From positions 1 through 64,000 of the forward strand of contig JAAUTZ010000009.1 of NCBI GenBank assembly GCA_012031225.1: a stretch of 64,000 nucleotides of DNA, written 5' to 3'. A program made the translations under genes and the position numbers. The stretch is from Chloroflexaceae bacterium. Lineage in GTDB: Bacteria; Chloroflexota; Chloroflexia; Chloroflexales; Chloroflexaceae. Position 1 is the first letter of the stretch. Every line of letters begins with the position of its first letter. The notes under the pieces are model-generated. The model had not been told where the DNA came from. It did no database searches and saw only the letters and a program-made list of their open reading frames with translations. This document shows positions 1 through 8,676 of this stretch, one piece after another.

Positions 1-1314
1 TTCGCGCTGCTCGCGGCGTGTGGAGCCGCCCCGCAAGCTCCGGCGGCTCCGGCGGCCACAGAGGCTCCGGCGGCTCCGGTGGCAACTCAGGCTCCGGCAG
101 TAGTGGAGCAGACTGGCTCGACAGTTGAGATTACCTACTGGGGGTCGTTTAGTGGCGCACTGGGCGAAGCGGAACAGGCAATGGTCAACGACTTCAACAG
201 TGCCCAGAGCGACGTGAAGTTGAACTATGAGTTTCAGGGCAGCTATGAGGAGACCGCGCAGAAGTATGCCGCCGCGCTACGGGCGGGCACAATCCCCGAT
301 GTGGTGCTGCTCTCGGACGTGTGGTGGTTTGGCTTCTACCTCGCTGAGGCAATCAGCCCGTTGGATGATCTGGCGGCCCAAGCCGGCATTGACTTCGCCG
401 ATTATGAGCCAGTGCTGCTCAACGAAGGGGTGCGGCAGGGCATTCATTACTGGATCCCCTTTGCCCGCAGCACGCCACTGTTCTACTACAACAAGGAGAT
501 GTGGGCCGAAGCCGGTTTGCCAGATCGGGCCCCGGCAACGTGGGCTGAGCTTGGCGAGTGGGCCCCCCAACTGATGGGCGACAATCGTGTAGCGTTCTCG
601 CACCCGAACGGCGCGAGCTACGTAGCGTGGCTGTTCCAAGGGGTGACGTGGCAGCACGGCGGGCAATACTCCACGCCGGAGTTCGAGATGACGATGCTTG
701 ATCCGAACACGGTGCGGGCCGCTGAGTTCTACGGCGAAACCACCAACACGCTGAAGTGGGCTAACCTCTCGGCGGACTTGAATCAGGATTTCATCGGTGG
801 GGCAACAGCGAGCATGCTCGCTTCGACGGGTGGCTTGGCCGGCATTACCAACTCAGCCCAGTTTGAGGTGGGGGTGGGCTTCCTGCCCGAAGAGACCAAC
901 TTCGGCTGCCCGACGGGTGGCGCAGGCTTGGCTATTCCGGCGGCGGCTCCTGATGAGAAGAAGCTGGCGGCGATGCAGTTCATCAAGTTTGCTACCGATG
1001 AGAATGGTTCGTCCACATGGTCGCGCAACACGGGCTACATGCCGGTCAATGTGAAGGCGGTGCAATCGGCAGATATGCAGGCGTTCTTTGCCGAGAACCC
1101 CAACTTCCGCACGGCGGTGGAGCAGCTGCCCAAGACTCGCGCCCAAGATGCGGCGCGGGTGTTTGTACCCAACGGCGACCAGATCATCGGGCGGGGCTTG
1201 GAGCGCATCCTTGTCAATGGCGAATCTGCTGAGCAGGCTTTTGCCGATGTGAACAAGGAGCTAGAGGAAGCCGCCGAGCCAGTCCTGCGTGATCTGCAAG
1301 CCCGCGAGGGGTAG
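1..1314 (+). CDS. Extracellular solute-binding lipoprotein of an ABC importer, family 1 (5' end outside window)
   Basis: The frame is open from the first base, so the start lies upstream. The visible product begins FALLAACG, a lipobox with the lipidated Cys at the seventh visible codon, followed by an Ala/Pro-rich linker of about 25 residues that would tether the domain to the membrane. The mature part has the alpha/beta look of family-1 binding proteins; the stretch IPFARSTPLFYYNKEMW is typical of the UgpB/MalE-like group that captures sugars or glycerol-3-phosphate diesters. It should hand its ligand to membrane permeases, which would lie upstream; none follows. It converges on murE. The exact substrate cannot be read from sequence. 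Confidence 0.85.
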   Translation, partial: FALLAACGAAPQAPAAPAATEAPAAPVATQAPAVVEQTGSTVEITYWGSFSGALGEAEQAMVNDFNSAQSDVKLNYEFQGSYEETAQKYAAALRAGTIPDVVLLSDVWWFGFYLAEAISPLDDLAAQAGIDFADYEPVLLNEGVRQGIHYWIPFARSTPLFYYNKEMWAEAGLPDRAPATWAELGEWAPQLMGDNRVAFSHPNGASYVAWLFQGVTWQHGGQYSTPEFEMTMLDPNTVRAAEFYGETTNTLKWANLSADLNQDFIGGATASMLASTGGLAGITNSAQFEVGVGFLPEETNFGCPTGGAGLAIPAAAPDEKKLAAMQFIKFATDENGSSTWSRNTGYMPVNVKAVQSADMQAFFAENPNFRTAVEQLPKTRAQDAARVFVPNGDQIIGRGLERILVNGESAEQAFADVNKELEEAAEPVLRDLQAREG

Positions 1315-1326
1315 GTCACGGGTCAC

Positions 1327-1354
1327 GGGGGTGGGTGCTAGACAGCCCACCCCC
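1327..1354. terminator. GC-rich hairpin between converging genes
   Basis: GGGGGTGGG and CCCACCCCC form a perfect 9-bp stem around a 10-base loop, 13 bases after the stop of the binding protein and 60 bases beyond the murE stop. No clear T-run follows on either strand, so termination is inferred from position and stem strength. Confidence 0.5.
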
Positions 1355-1413
1355 AAGCCGAAGCACAGGGGATTGTGGGTCAGCATCACCCGCGATCCCC
1401 GCCCCTCGTTCTC

Positions 1414-2997
1414 CTAGCCTTCCGTATACCCTAGCTCGGCCAGACCGGCGCGGGCCTCGGCTACCTCATCCCATGCATGCTTGCCATCGGCATACTCTAT
1501 CGAGGTTTCGTGGCCCTTGCCGAGTAGCAGCACCACATCTTCTGGGTGGGCATACGCTAGCGCGGTGCGAATGGCAGTTGGGCGATCTGCAATCAACAGG
1601 CAATCGCGGCCGATCCGTTTGCCGCGTTGCACCGCCCCCGCCGCAATCTCGGCGAGGATCTGCTGCGGATCTTCGCGGCGCGGGTCTTCATCCGTCACGA
1701 TCAGCAGATCGCAATGCTCGGCGGCAATCGCGCCCTGCATCGGGCGTTTCTCCCGATCCCGCTCACCCGCACTGCCAAACACGGCGATCAGCTTGCCCCG
1801 TGTCAGGGGGCGCAGCATCGTAAATACCTGCGCAAACGATTCAGGATTGTGCGCGTAATCAACAATCACGCTAAACGGTTGCCCCGCGTTTACGGGCTGC
1901 ATGCGCCCCCGCACGCCGCGCACTGCGCCCAGCGCGGCACACGCCTGATCGAGGGTTACGCCTTGCGAGAGGGCAACACTCAACGCGGCGAGGGCATTCT
2001 GGATATTGAACGTGCCCGGCAACTGAAGCACAAGCTCAGCATCGCCCCACGGCGTGGCAACCCGCATGCGTGAGCCAGCCGCGCTAGATACAATATCGTA
2101 GGCGCGAATGTGTGCCGGAGCCTGAATGCCATAGGTCAGCCGTTCTGCGTGGTGCGGAGCCGCCGCAAGAAAGGCGGCGTGGTGGCGATCCTCAGCATTG
2201 GCAATGGCCCACTTGCGGGCTTTCGTCGGGTGCGGCGTGGTACTCGTTGGCAATTCCTCGTCGAGTAGCGCGAACAGGCGTTGCTTGTCGCGCTGATACT
2301 GTTCAAAGCTGCCGTGATAGTCGAGATGTTCGTGCCCCAGATTGGTGAACACCGCGACATCGAAGGCACACTGATCCACGCGCCGCCAGAGCGGAGAGAG
2401 GGCGTGCGACGTTGCCTCGATCACGGCGTAGTCGCAGTTGGCGGCTACCATCTCATACAGCAGGGCCTGTACCTGCGGAGCTTCGGGCGTACTCTGGCGC
2501 GTGGTGTTGGGCCACTCGCGGGCCCCGATCTTAAAATCTACGCTGTTGATTAAGCCTGTGCTGTAGCCGCCGCCATCGAGGGTGCGCGCAATCAGCGCGG
2601 CGGTGGTGGTTTTGCCTTTCGTGCCGGTAATGCCCACCGTGCCGAGGCGTTGCGCGGGATAGTGGTAGAATGCGGCGGCGAGATCGGGCAGCACCGTGCG
2701 GCTATCCGGCACGACCACGATATGCGGGATGGGGAGCTGTTGCGTGGCAAGCGCATCGAGCATCGCCTGCCGATCCCAGTAGCGCCCATCTACCACAATC
2801 GCAACTGCCCCTTGCTGCACCGCTTGCACAATATACTCGTGCCCATCGCTATGGTAGCCCTTGATGGCAATAAACATGCTCCCCCGTTCGACGTGGCGCG
2901 AATCATACACAAGGCTCGTGATCGCGTGGGCATTCACGGTATGGCTACTGTCTACGGTGGCATACAGGACGTGCTGCAACAGATCATACAGATTCAT
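1414..2997 (-). CDS. murE: UDP-N-acetylmuramoyl-dipeptide:diamino acid ligase (MurE)
   Basis: This cytoplasmic ATP-dependent ligase adds the third stem-peptide residue during peptidoglycan precursor synthesis. The 527-residue length is usual. The P-loop GTKGKTT is at about residues 125-131, NTTRQSTPE (substrate binding) near 164 and HEHLDYHGS near 222. The position that usually reads DNPR in diaminopimelate-specific enzymes reads EDPR here (TDEDPRREDP), so the amino acid used (mDAP, Lys or Orn) is not settled. The ATG at 2997 begins MNLYDLL, the usual MurE N-terminus; an upstream in-frame extension looks non-coding. It is divergent from the phosphatase gene and its own promoter is visible. 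murF and ddl follow within 6 kb on the other strand. Confidence 0.93.
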   Translation of the reverse strand: MNLYDLLQHVLYATVDSSHTVNAHAITSLVYDSRHVERGSMFIAIKGYHSDGHEYIVQAVQQGAVAIVVDGRYWDRQAMLDALATQQLPIPHIVVVPDSRTVLPDLAAAFYHYPAQRLGTVGITGTKGKTTTAALIARTLDGGGYSTGLINSVDFKIGAREWPNTTRQSTPEAPQVQALLYEMVAANCDYAVIEATSHALSPLWRRVDQCAFDVAVFTNLGHEHLDYHGSFEQYQRDKQRLFALLDEELPTSTTPHPTKARKWAIANAEDRHHAAFLAAAPHHAERLTYGIQAPAHIRAYDIVSSAAGSRMRVATPWGDAELVLQLPGTFNIQNALAALSVALSQGVTLDQACAALGAVRGVRGRMQPVNAGQPFSVIVDYAHNPESFAQVFTMLRPLTRGKLIAVFGSAGERDREKRPMQGAIAAEHCDLLIVTDEDPRREDPQQILAEIAAGAVQRGKRIGRDCLLIADRPTAIRTALAYAHPEDVVLLLGKGHETSIEYADGKHAWDEVAEARAGLAELGYTEG

Positions 2998-3056
2998 GGG
3001 GTGATTCTTTCTACACAGGCATGCTTTCGTATCGGCGTGTTTTCGTTTAAAATAGT

Positions 3057-3084
3057 ATTGTAGCGCAGCTTGCACAGGGGTCAA
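3057..3084 (-). promoter_or_regulatory. Sigma-70-type promoter for murE
   Basis: On the minus strand TTGACC (3084-3079) is followed after 16 bases by TACAAT (3062-3057). The start codon is about 60 bases downstream. Confidence 0.55.
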
Positions 3085-3148
3085 GTTTGGGCAAGCGGCA
3101 CACCCTAACGGCATACCCTGATTGATCGGGCACACGAAGGAGAAACGG

Positions 3149-3814
3149 GTGAAAACCACGCTCTATTTGATCCGGCACGGCGAGACTGATTGGAACGCAA
3201 GCCACCGTTGGCAGGGGCACGCCGACATTCCGCTCAACCAGCGCGGGCTGCGCCAAGCCAAACTTGTCGCCCAGCAGCTTCAGGCGGAGGGGGTCCAGTT
3301 TCATGCAATCTATAGCAGCGACTTGACGCGAGCCTACCAGACGGCGTGGCAGATTGGTGCGCTGCTGCATCTGCCGGTGCAGATGTTGCCGCCCCTGCGC
3401 GAGATTGACGTAGGGGCGTGGAGTGGGCTAACCCGGAGCGAGATCGAAGCCCGCTTCCCGGATGAGATGCGCCTGATTGCGGCTGGGCACGATGTCTCAC
3501 GCGGCGGCGGCGAAACTTCAGCCGCGTTCTTCCAGCGTGTTACAAAGGCGATGGAAGCCATGCTGTCCCAGCATCTTGGGCATACGCTGGCCTTCGTCAC
3601 CCACGGTGGCGTGGTGCGAGCCATCACCAACTACGTCCAAGCCGCATCCGATCAGCCGCCGCCCCCGCGCGACCACATCGGCAATACGGCGATTACGGTG
3701 ATCGAGATCAGCGCGAGCCAGCGGCGGGTCGTGCGCTTCAATGATGTGCAGCATCTCGCCGCGCAGCTCGTCTCCGCCTACCCCGACGATGCCGAGCTAG
3801 AGGAGTCGGCGTGA
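3149..3814 (+). CDS. Histidine phosphatase family protein (phosphoglycerate mutase-like)
   Basis: The 221-residue protein carries the phosphohistidine signature LIRHGETDWN near the N-terminus, YSSDLTRAYQTA, LREIDVGAWSG with the acid-base Glu, and the second histidine in FVTHGGVVRAI. These mark a soluble cofactor-independent-of-metal phosphatase of the GpmB/CobC/PhoE type; the substrate cannot be told and it may be a broad-specificity phosphatase. The GTG at 3149 is chosen because AAGGAG lies 6 bases upstream; a frame opening at 3122 has no such site. Its stop overlaps the start of the RDD gene (GTGA), so the two are translationally coupled. Confidence 0.85.
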   Translation: MKTTLYLIRHGETDWNASHRWQGHADIPLNQRGLRQAKLVAQQLQAEGVQFHAIYSSDLTRAYQTAWQIGALLHLPVQMLPPLREIDVGAWSGLTRSEIEARFPDEMRLIAAGHDVSRGGGETSAAFFQRVTKAMEAMLSQHLGHTLAFVTHGGVVRAITNYVQAASDQPPPPRDHIGNTAITVIEISASQRRVVRFNDVQHLAAQLVSAYPDDAELEESA

Positions 3815-4617
3815 CACTTGACCATCGCTACACGGTAGATACGCCTGAGAACATCACCTTCGATTATGAACTAGCCGGCATTGGCACGCGCTTTCTCGCG
3901 GCAACGCTGGATAGCACCGTGATTATCCTGCTGCAAGGGCTGCTGTGGGTTGGCTTGGGGCTGTTGGCTGGGCTGCTTGAAGGCATCGTGCGGGTGCCAT
4001 CCAGCATCATCGTGGCGATTGGCAGCGTGTTGGGCTTTGCGTTTCTATGGGGCTACTACCTCTACTTCGAGCTGCTGTGGAATGGGCAATCGCCGGGCAA
4101 GCGGCTGCTGCGCCTGCGGGTGGTGCAGACGGGTGGTCGCCCGATTACCTTCAACGCGGCGGCGATCCGCAACCTCGTGCGGTTGATCGATTTCCTGCCG
4201 TTCTTCTATGGGGTGGGCGTACTCACGATGTTTGTAGACGGGCAAGCCCGCCGCTTGGGTGATCTGGCGGCGGGGGCACTGGTTGTCAAAGAAGCTCAGC
4301 CGATCTCGCTTCAGATGTTGTTGCTGCCCCCAACGCCTGCGCCGCCCCTAGCTCCGCCGCCCATCCCGCCCCAGTTCGCGCACATCCCCCCGCTCGCCCA
4401 GATACAGGCCGTGCAGCCGGAAGACTACGCACTGGTTCAAGCCTTTCTTCACCGCCGCCGCAAGCTCAGCCAGCACAGCCGCAATGAGTTGGCGGCCCAA
4501 CTGGCAACCACCCTCAGTGCCCGCTTGCAGCTTGCGGTGCAGCCCCAGCACTACGAACAGTTCCTTGAGCGGGTTGAGCTAGACTATCGGCGCGGGCAAG
4601 TGCAGCGCGAGGTGTGA
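3811..4617 (+). CDS. RDD-family membrane protein
   Basis: The first 165 residues form an RDD domain: GIGTRFLAATLD supplies the Arg and Asp, followed by two hydrophobic segments, NGQSPGKRLLRLRVV and a last membrane segment ending GDLAAGALVV. A Pro-rich linker and a charged cytoplasmic tail of about 85 residues follow, rich in Gln, Arg and Leu. RDD proteins are integral membrane proteins of mostly unknown function, some linked to ion transport. The GTG start overlaps the phosphatase stop by four bases. No function is assigned. Confidence 0.75.
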   Translation: MTLDHRYTVDTPENITFDYELAGIGTRFLAATLDSTVIILLQGLLWVGLGLLAGLLEGIVRVPSSIIVAIGSVLGFAFLWGYYLYFELLWNGQSPGKRLLRLRVVQTGGRPITFNAAAIRNLVRLIDFLPFFYGVGVLTMFVDGQARRLGDLAAGALVVKEAQPISLQMLLLPPTPAPPLAPPPIPPQFAHIPPLAQIQAVQPEDYALVQAFLHRRRKLSQHSRNELAAQLATTLSARLQLAVQPQHYEQFLERVELDYRRGQVQREV

Positions 4618-4675
4618 AGGGCTACCTGATGGGCGGCAGAAGCCGGGCCCCGATCCGGCTTGACGCAGAACTCAG

Positions 4676-4704
4676 TTGAAAAAAAGTGATAGGTATGCTA
4701 AGGT
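4676..4704 (+). promoter_or_regulatory. Promoter for the hydrolase-murF-ddl unit
   Basis: TTGAAA (4676-4681) is 17 bases from TAAGGT (4699-4704), which is preceded by TGC to form an extended -10. It lies in the 190-base gap before the next gene. The -10 is weak, so this is a candidate only. Confidence 0.35.
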
Positions 4705-4807
4705 ATGGCAGTTTGGGCCGCGCGCACAATCTGGCATACCCACGCCTGCGAAGCGTAAGGGTAATGGGCCTATGTTGCTGGCCAAGCCGGGCTAGCCAAG
4801 AAGACGA

Positions 4808-5644
4808 ATGCAACCAGTAGCACCACCAGAATCAACATCGCCTGCCGGGTCGGTAGGCACCGCAACCTTCACCGAAGCAACCCGTACCATCAACGGGGTG
4901 CAGTTTCACTATATCATCGGGCAGCCCGCGCAGCCCGATCCGGCATTGCCCCCGCGTCGCGCCCTGCTGTTGCACGGCTGGGGCGGTAGCATCGAGTCGT
5001 GGCGACCAATCACCGCCGATCTCCTTGAACGGGGCTTTCACGTCGTCGTCGTAGATTTCCCCGGCTTCGGGCGCAGCAGCCCACCGCCCAGCGCGTGGGG
5101 TGTGCCCGACTATACCGAAACGCTGATCGCCCTGATCGAGAGCCTCGCGTTTGCCCCTAGCAACATCATCGCCCACTCCTTCGGGGGGCGCGTTGCGCTG
5201 ATCCTCGCCGCCACCCGCCCCGATCTGGTCAAGCGGCTGGTGCTGGTCAGTGCCGCCGGCATCCGCACCGATCCGCCCTCGTTGCTGCGCCGCACCGCCA
5301 CCAAGCTCGGCAAAGCCGTCTTCAGCTTGCCCGGCTTGGCTGGCATCGGCGAGCAGATTCGCGCCCGGGTGGGATCCAAAGATTACCTCGAAGCGGGCAT
5401 CCTGCGCGAGACATTTGTCAAGGTGATCGAGCAGGACTTGCGCGAGGATGCCGCCCGGATCACCCGCCCAACGCTGCTGGTGTGGGGCGATCAGGATCCA
5501 GAAACCCCGCTTGAGCAGGCCCGCATCCTCGAAAGCCTGATCGCCGATAGCGGGCTGGTGATCCTGTATGGCTCAGGACACTTTGCCTACCTTGAACAAC
5601 TCCCCCGTTTCACGCGCATCCTCGCTGAGTTCCTGAAGGACTAA
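4808..5644 (+). CDS. Alpha/beta-fold hydrolase
   Basis: This is a soluble 278-residue single-domain hydrolase. LLLHGWGGS supplies the oxyanion loop, AHSFGGR holds the nucleophile Ser, WGDQDPETP the Asp and GSGHFAYLE the His, so the triad is complete. The N-terminal 30 residues are poorly ordered. The gene stops three bases before the murF start, so it is probably co-transcribed with the cell-wall ligases; whether it acts on envelope material is only suggested by that position. The substrate is unknown. Confidence 0.82.
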   Translation: MQPVAPPESTSPAGSVGTATFTEATRTINGVQFHYIIGQPAQPDPALPPRRALLLHGWGGSIESWRPITADLLERGFHVVVVDFPGFGRSSPPPSAWGVPDYTETLIALIESLAFAPSNIIAHSFGGRVALILAATRPDLVKRLVLVSAAGIRTDPPSLLRRTATKLGKAVFSLPGLAGIGEQIRARVGSKDYLEAGILRETFVKVIEQDLREDAARITRPTLLVWGDQDPETPLEQARILESLIADSGLVILYGSGHFAYLEQLPRFTRILAEFLKD

Positions 5645-5647
5645 CCG

Positions 5648-7330
5648 ATGCTGCTACTGCTGCTGGTGATCGGCGTGTGGGGCGCACTTGCGCTGGAGCT
5701 TGACCGCCGCCTGATGCAGTTCTTTCAGATCGAGGAGTACGACAACCGCCGCTTCTTGCGCTGGGCCCAGCAGCATGCGGGCTTCTTCCTCCGCCTCCCC
5801 ATCCTCCTCACGCTCGCCCTGTGGTTGCTCAGTTTCGCCCTCGCTCCGCTCACCGCAGGCACGGCGATAGGCAGCCTGCTGCTAGGGGGGCTGTGGCTCA
5901 CGGCGGGGGCGGTGCTGCTGGTGCTGACGCGCCGCCGCAAAACCCAGATCAAAAAGCCGCTCGTCTACACAGATCGCGTCAAACGCATCCTTGCGGTGAC
6001 GCTGGCGGTGCAGCTGCTGCTGCCCCTGCTCTATCTGCTGTGGTATCTTGGGCAGGGTGGGGCATGGCTTGTACCTGCGCCGCTCCCCACCGGCCAGCGG
6101 AGCAGCGTAGACAATCTGGGCATGGCGGTGTCGTGCGGGGTGCTGCTCACGCCGCTGGCACTGGTGCTAGCGAATCTCCTGCTTGCACCGTTCGAGGCGG
6201 CTATGCGAGCCAAGTATGCCCGCATGGCGCGAGCCGGGCTGGAGCAGCGCAAAGCTGTGGCACTGGCGATTACGGGTAGCTATGGCAAAACCAGCACCAA
6301 AGACATCCTCGCCGAGATGCTGGCGATGCGCTACAATGTGGTCAAATCGCCGCAGAGCTACAACACGCTGATGGGCATCTGCAAGATCATCAATCGCGGC
6401 GATGTGCAGCCCCACCACGATTACTTTGTGGTTGAGGCGGGCGCGTATACCACGGGCGAGATTGCCAGCATTGTGCAGCTCGTGCGCCCGCAGGTTGGCG
6501 TGATTACCGCCATAGGGCCCCAGCACCTCGAACGGTTCGGGACAGTCGAGAATGTTGCGAAAGCCAAATATGAGATTATGAGTAGCCTCCCCGCCGATGG
6601 TCTGGCTGTCTTTAATGGGGATGACGAACGGGCTTATGCCCTCGCTCACCAGACAACCCACACGCCCGTTGCGCTGTATGGCTTTCGCCAGCACCACAAC
6701 GAACTGACCACCCGTGCCGATGAGGTCCACGTTTCGGCGCAGGGTACCGGCTTCACCCTGACCTACGCCCCGACGGGTGAGTGTGTGGCGGTGCAGACGC
6801 GCCTTTTGGGGCTGCACACCGTTTCCAACATCTTGGCGGCGGCAACTGTTGCGCTGCACTGTGGCGTGCCCTTGCCAGACGTGGCGCAGGCGATTAGCCG
6901 CCTTGAGCCAACCCCGCACCGGCTCGAGCTAAAGCCGGGCGCAGGCGGCACAATCATCCTTGATGATGCCTACAACTCCAATCCGGTCGGCGCACGCAAC
7001 GCGCTTGATGTCCTGCGGATGTTCACGCAGGGGCAACGGATTCTGGTGACACCCGGCTTCGTTGAGCTAGGCTCCATCGAGGCAGCGGAGAACCGCACCT
7101 TGGGCATGGCCGCAGCGACGGCGTGTGATTACGCGATCCTTGTGGGCGGAGCAGCCCGCACCGATCCCATCCGCGATGGGCTAGTGCAGGCCGGCTTCGC
7201 GCCTGAGCGGATTTTCCAAGTTGATTCGTTGCAGGCGGGCATTGCCCATCTGCATCGCATCACCCACGCGGGCGATGCGATTCTTCTGTTGAATGACCTG
7301 CCCGACACCTATGAACTGGTGGCGGCATAA
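5648..7330 (+). CDS. murF: MurF-like Mur ligase with an N-terminal membrane domain
   Basis: The C-terminal two thirds form a Mur ligase: P-loop GSYGKTST at residues 210-217, a central domain with PQVGVITAIGPQHLERFG, and the nucleotide-site segment IILDDAYNSNP. MurF joins D-Ala-D-Ala to the UDP-MurNAc tripeptide, which fits its place directly before ddl. The first 180 residues contain about five hydrophobic segments (roughly 1-16, 50-70, 76-95, 112-133 and 157-180), whereas classical MurF is soluble. The product is 560 residues against about 450 for the soluble enzyme. It could be a membrane-bound MurF or a related ligase acting on another amide; no other murF is seen here. Confidence 0.75.
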   Translation: MLLLLLVIGVWGALALELDRRLMQFFQIEEYDNRRFLRWAQQHAGFFLRLPILLTLALWLLSFALAPLTAGTAIGSLLLGGLWLTAGAVLLVLTRRRKTQIKKPLVYTDRVKRILAVTLAVQLLLPLLYLLWYLGQGGAWLVPAPLPTGQRSSVDNLGMAVSCGVLLTPLALVLANLLLAPFEAAMRAKYARMARAGLEQRKAVALAITGSYGKTSTKDILAEMLAMRYNVVKSPQSYNTLMGICKIINRGDVQPHHDYFVVEAGAYTTGEIASIVQLVRPQVGVITAIGPQHLERFGTVENVAKAKYEIMSSLPADGLAVFNGDDERAYALAHQTTHTPVALYGFRQHHNELTTRADEVHVSAQGTGFTLTYAPTGECVAVQTRLLGLHTVSNILAAATVALHCGVPLPDVAQAISRLEPTPHRLELKPGAGGTIILDDAYNSNPVGARNALDVLRMFTQGQRILVTPGFVELGSIEAAENRTLGMAAATACDYAILVGGAARTDPIRDGLVQAGFAPERIFQVDSLQAGIAHLHRITHAGDAILLLNDLPDTYELVAA

Positions 7331-7358
7331 GGAGCATATGTAAGAGAGGCAAGGCCCA

Positions 7359-8567
7359 ATGGCAACCCAACAGCGCGTCGCGGTGATCTATGGCAGCCGC
7401 TCGGTGGAGCATGATGTCTCGATCATCACGGCGCATCAAGTGATGGCGGCCCTCGACAACCGCCACTACGAAGTAATCCCGATCTATATTACCCGCACTG
7501 GCGCGTGGTATACTAACACGCAATTGTTCACGGGCAACGCCACCGCCGATCTTGCCTTTCATCGGCGCCTGATCGAAGCGGGGACCCACGAGAGCCGGAT
7601 TGCGCTGCCGCCCGATGCAAACATCGCCGGATTGCTCAGCCCGCCCATCAGTGGGCGGCTCTCGCGGACCGAAGTCATCCCAGTGGATGTGGTTATTCCT
7701 GTGGTTCACGGAACCTATGGCGAGGATGGCACGCTGCAAGGTGTCCTCGAAATGGCGGGCATACCCTACGTTGGCTCCGGTGTGGTCGGTGCGGCGGTGG
7801 GGATGGACAAGATTATGACCAAAGCCGTGCTGAAGGCCCACGCCATCCCGACGGTGGACTCCATCTGGTGTACGCGGCGCGAGTGGGAACGCCAGCCGGA
7901 GCAGGTGCTGGAGCGGGTGCAGGCCACGCTGGGGCTACCGGTCTTCGTCAAGCCCGCCAATCTCGGTTCGAGCATCGGCATTAGCAAAGCCACCACGCCC
8001 GCCCAGCTCCGCGAGGCGATTGAGGTAGCCCAAGCCTATGATAGCCGCATTCTGGTGGAGCAAGCGGTGCAACAGGCGATGGAGATCAACTGCGCGATTA
8101 TGGGCAACGATGAGCCAATCGCATCGGTGTGCGAGCAGCCCGTCTCGTGGAATGAGTTTCTCAACTTCGACGACAAATACCTCAGTGCGGGCGGCGGACT
8201 GATCGGTACAAAAAGTGCCGAGCGCCGGATTCCTGCGCCCATCTCCGCTGAACTGACGCAGCAGATCCAGCAGATGGGCATCGCCGCGTTCCGTGCCCTG
8301 AACTGTCGGGGCCTCGCACGGGTAGATTTTCTGATTGACCCGCAGACCAACACGGTCTACCTGAATGAGTTCAACACGATCCCCGGCTCCTTCTCGTTCT
8401 ACCTCTGGGCCGCCAGTGGGATGACCCCGACACAGGTGATGAATCGCCTGATCGAGCTTGCCTTTGAAGTGCATGCCGAGAAGCGCAAAACAACCTTCGC
8501 CTTCAAGAGCAACGTGCTGAGTGGCACGACCCTGACGCTGGGGGGCAAAGGCGGCGTGAAGAAGTAG
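7359..8567 (+). CDS. ddl: D-alanine--D-alanine ligase
   Basis: This ATP-grasp enzyme makes the D-Ala-D-Ala dipeptide used by MurF. The N-terminus VAVIYGSRSVEHDVS is the first conserved motif, FVKPANLGSSIGISK lies in the central domain, and RVDFLIDPQ...LNEFNTIPG is the metal/ATP site. The omega-loop reads FDDKYLS; the Lys-Tyr pair is the hallmark of D-Ala-D-Ala rather than D-Ala-D-lactate ligases. The 402 residues are longer than the usual 310-370, with extra sequence in the second quarter. It starts 28 bases after murF with AAGG upstream, so it is in the same operon. Confidence 0.92.
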   Translation: MATQQRVAVIYGSRSVEHDVSIITAHQVMAALDNRHYEVIPIYITRTGAWYTNTQLFTGNATADLAFHRRLIEAGTHESRIALPPDANIAGLLSPPISGRLSRTEVIPVDVVIPVVHGTYGEDGTLQGVLEMAGIPYVGSGVVGAAVGMDKIMTKAVLKAHAIPTVDSIWCTRREWERQPEQVLERVQATLGLPVFVKPANLGSSIGISKATTPAQLREAIEVAQAYDSRILVEQAVQQAMEINCAIMGNDEPIASVCEQPVSWNEFLNFDDKYLSAGGGLIGTKSAERRIPAPISAELTQQIQQMGIAAFRALNCRGLARVDFLIDPQTNTVYLNEFNTIPGSFSFYLWAASGMTPTQVMNRLIELAFEVHAEKRKTTFAFKSNVLSGTTLTLGGKGGVKK

Positions 8568-8659
8568 CGGGGGCAGCGCGGTGGCAGGGCAACGTGGCGG
8601 CGCAGCGACTGACCCCACCTTCGGCCTAGCTCGTATGGCCGGCGTGAGACAGGCGGGTG

Positions 8660-8668
8660 TGGTATCAT
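8660..8668 (+). promoter_or_regulatory. Extended -10 promoter, leaderless start for the nucleotidyltransferase
   Basis: TGGTATCAT is an extended -10. Transcription from about 8675-8677 would begin at or next to the ATG at 8677. No -35 or ribosome-binding site is visible. Confidence 0.45.
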
Positions 8669-8676
8669 GCATGCCG

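Noticed and set aside
7338-7343. ATGTAA start-stop after GGAG, just before ddl
   Set aside because: The spacing of the site is too short and the minimal frame can arise by chance; ddl has its own AAGG.
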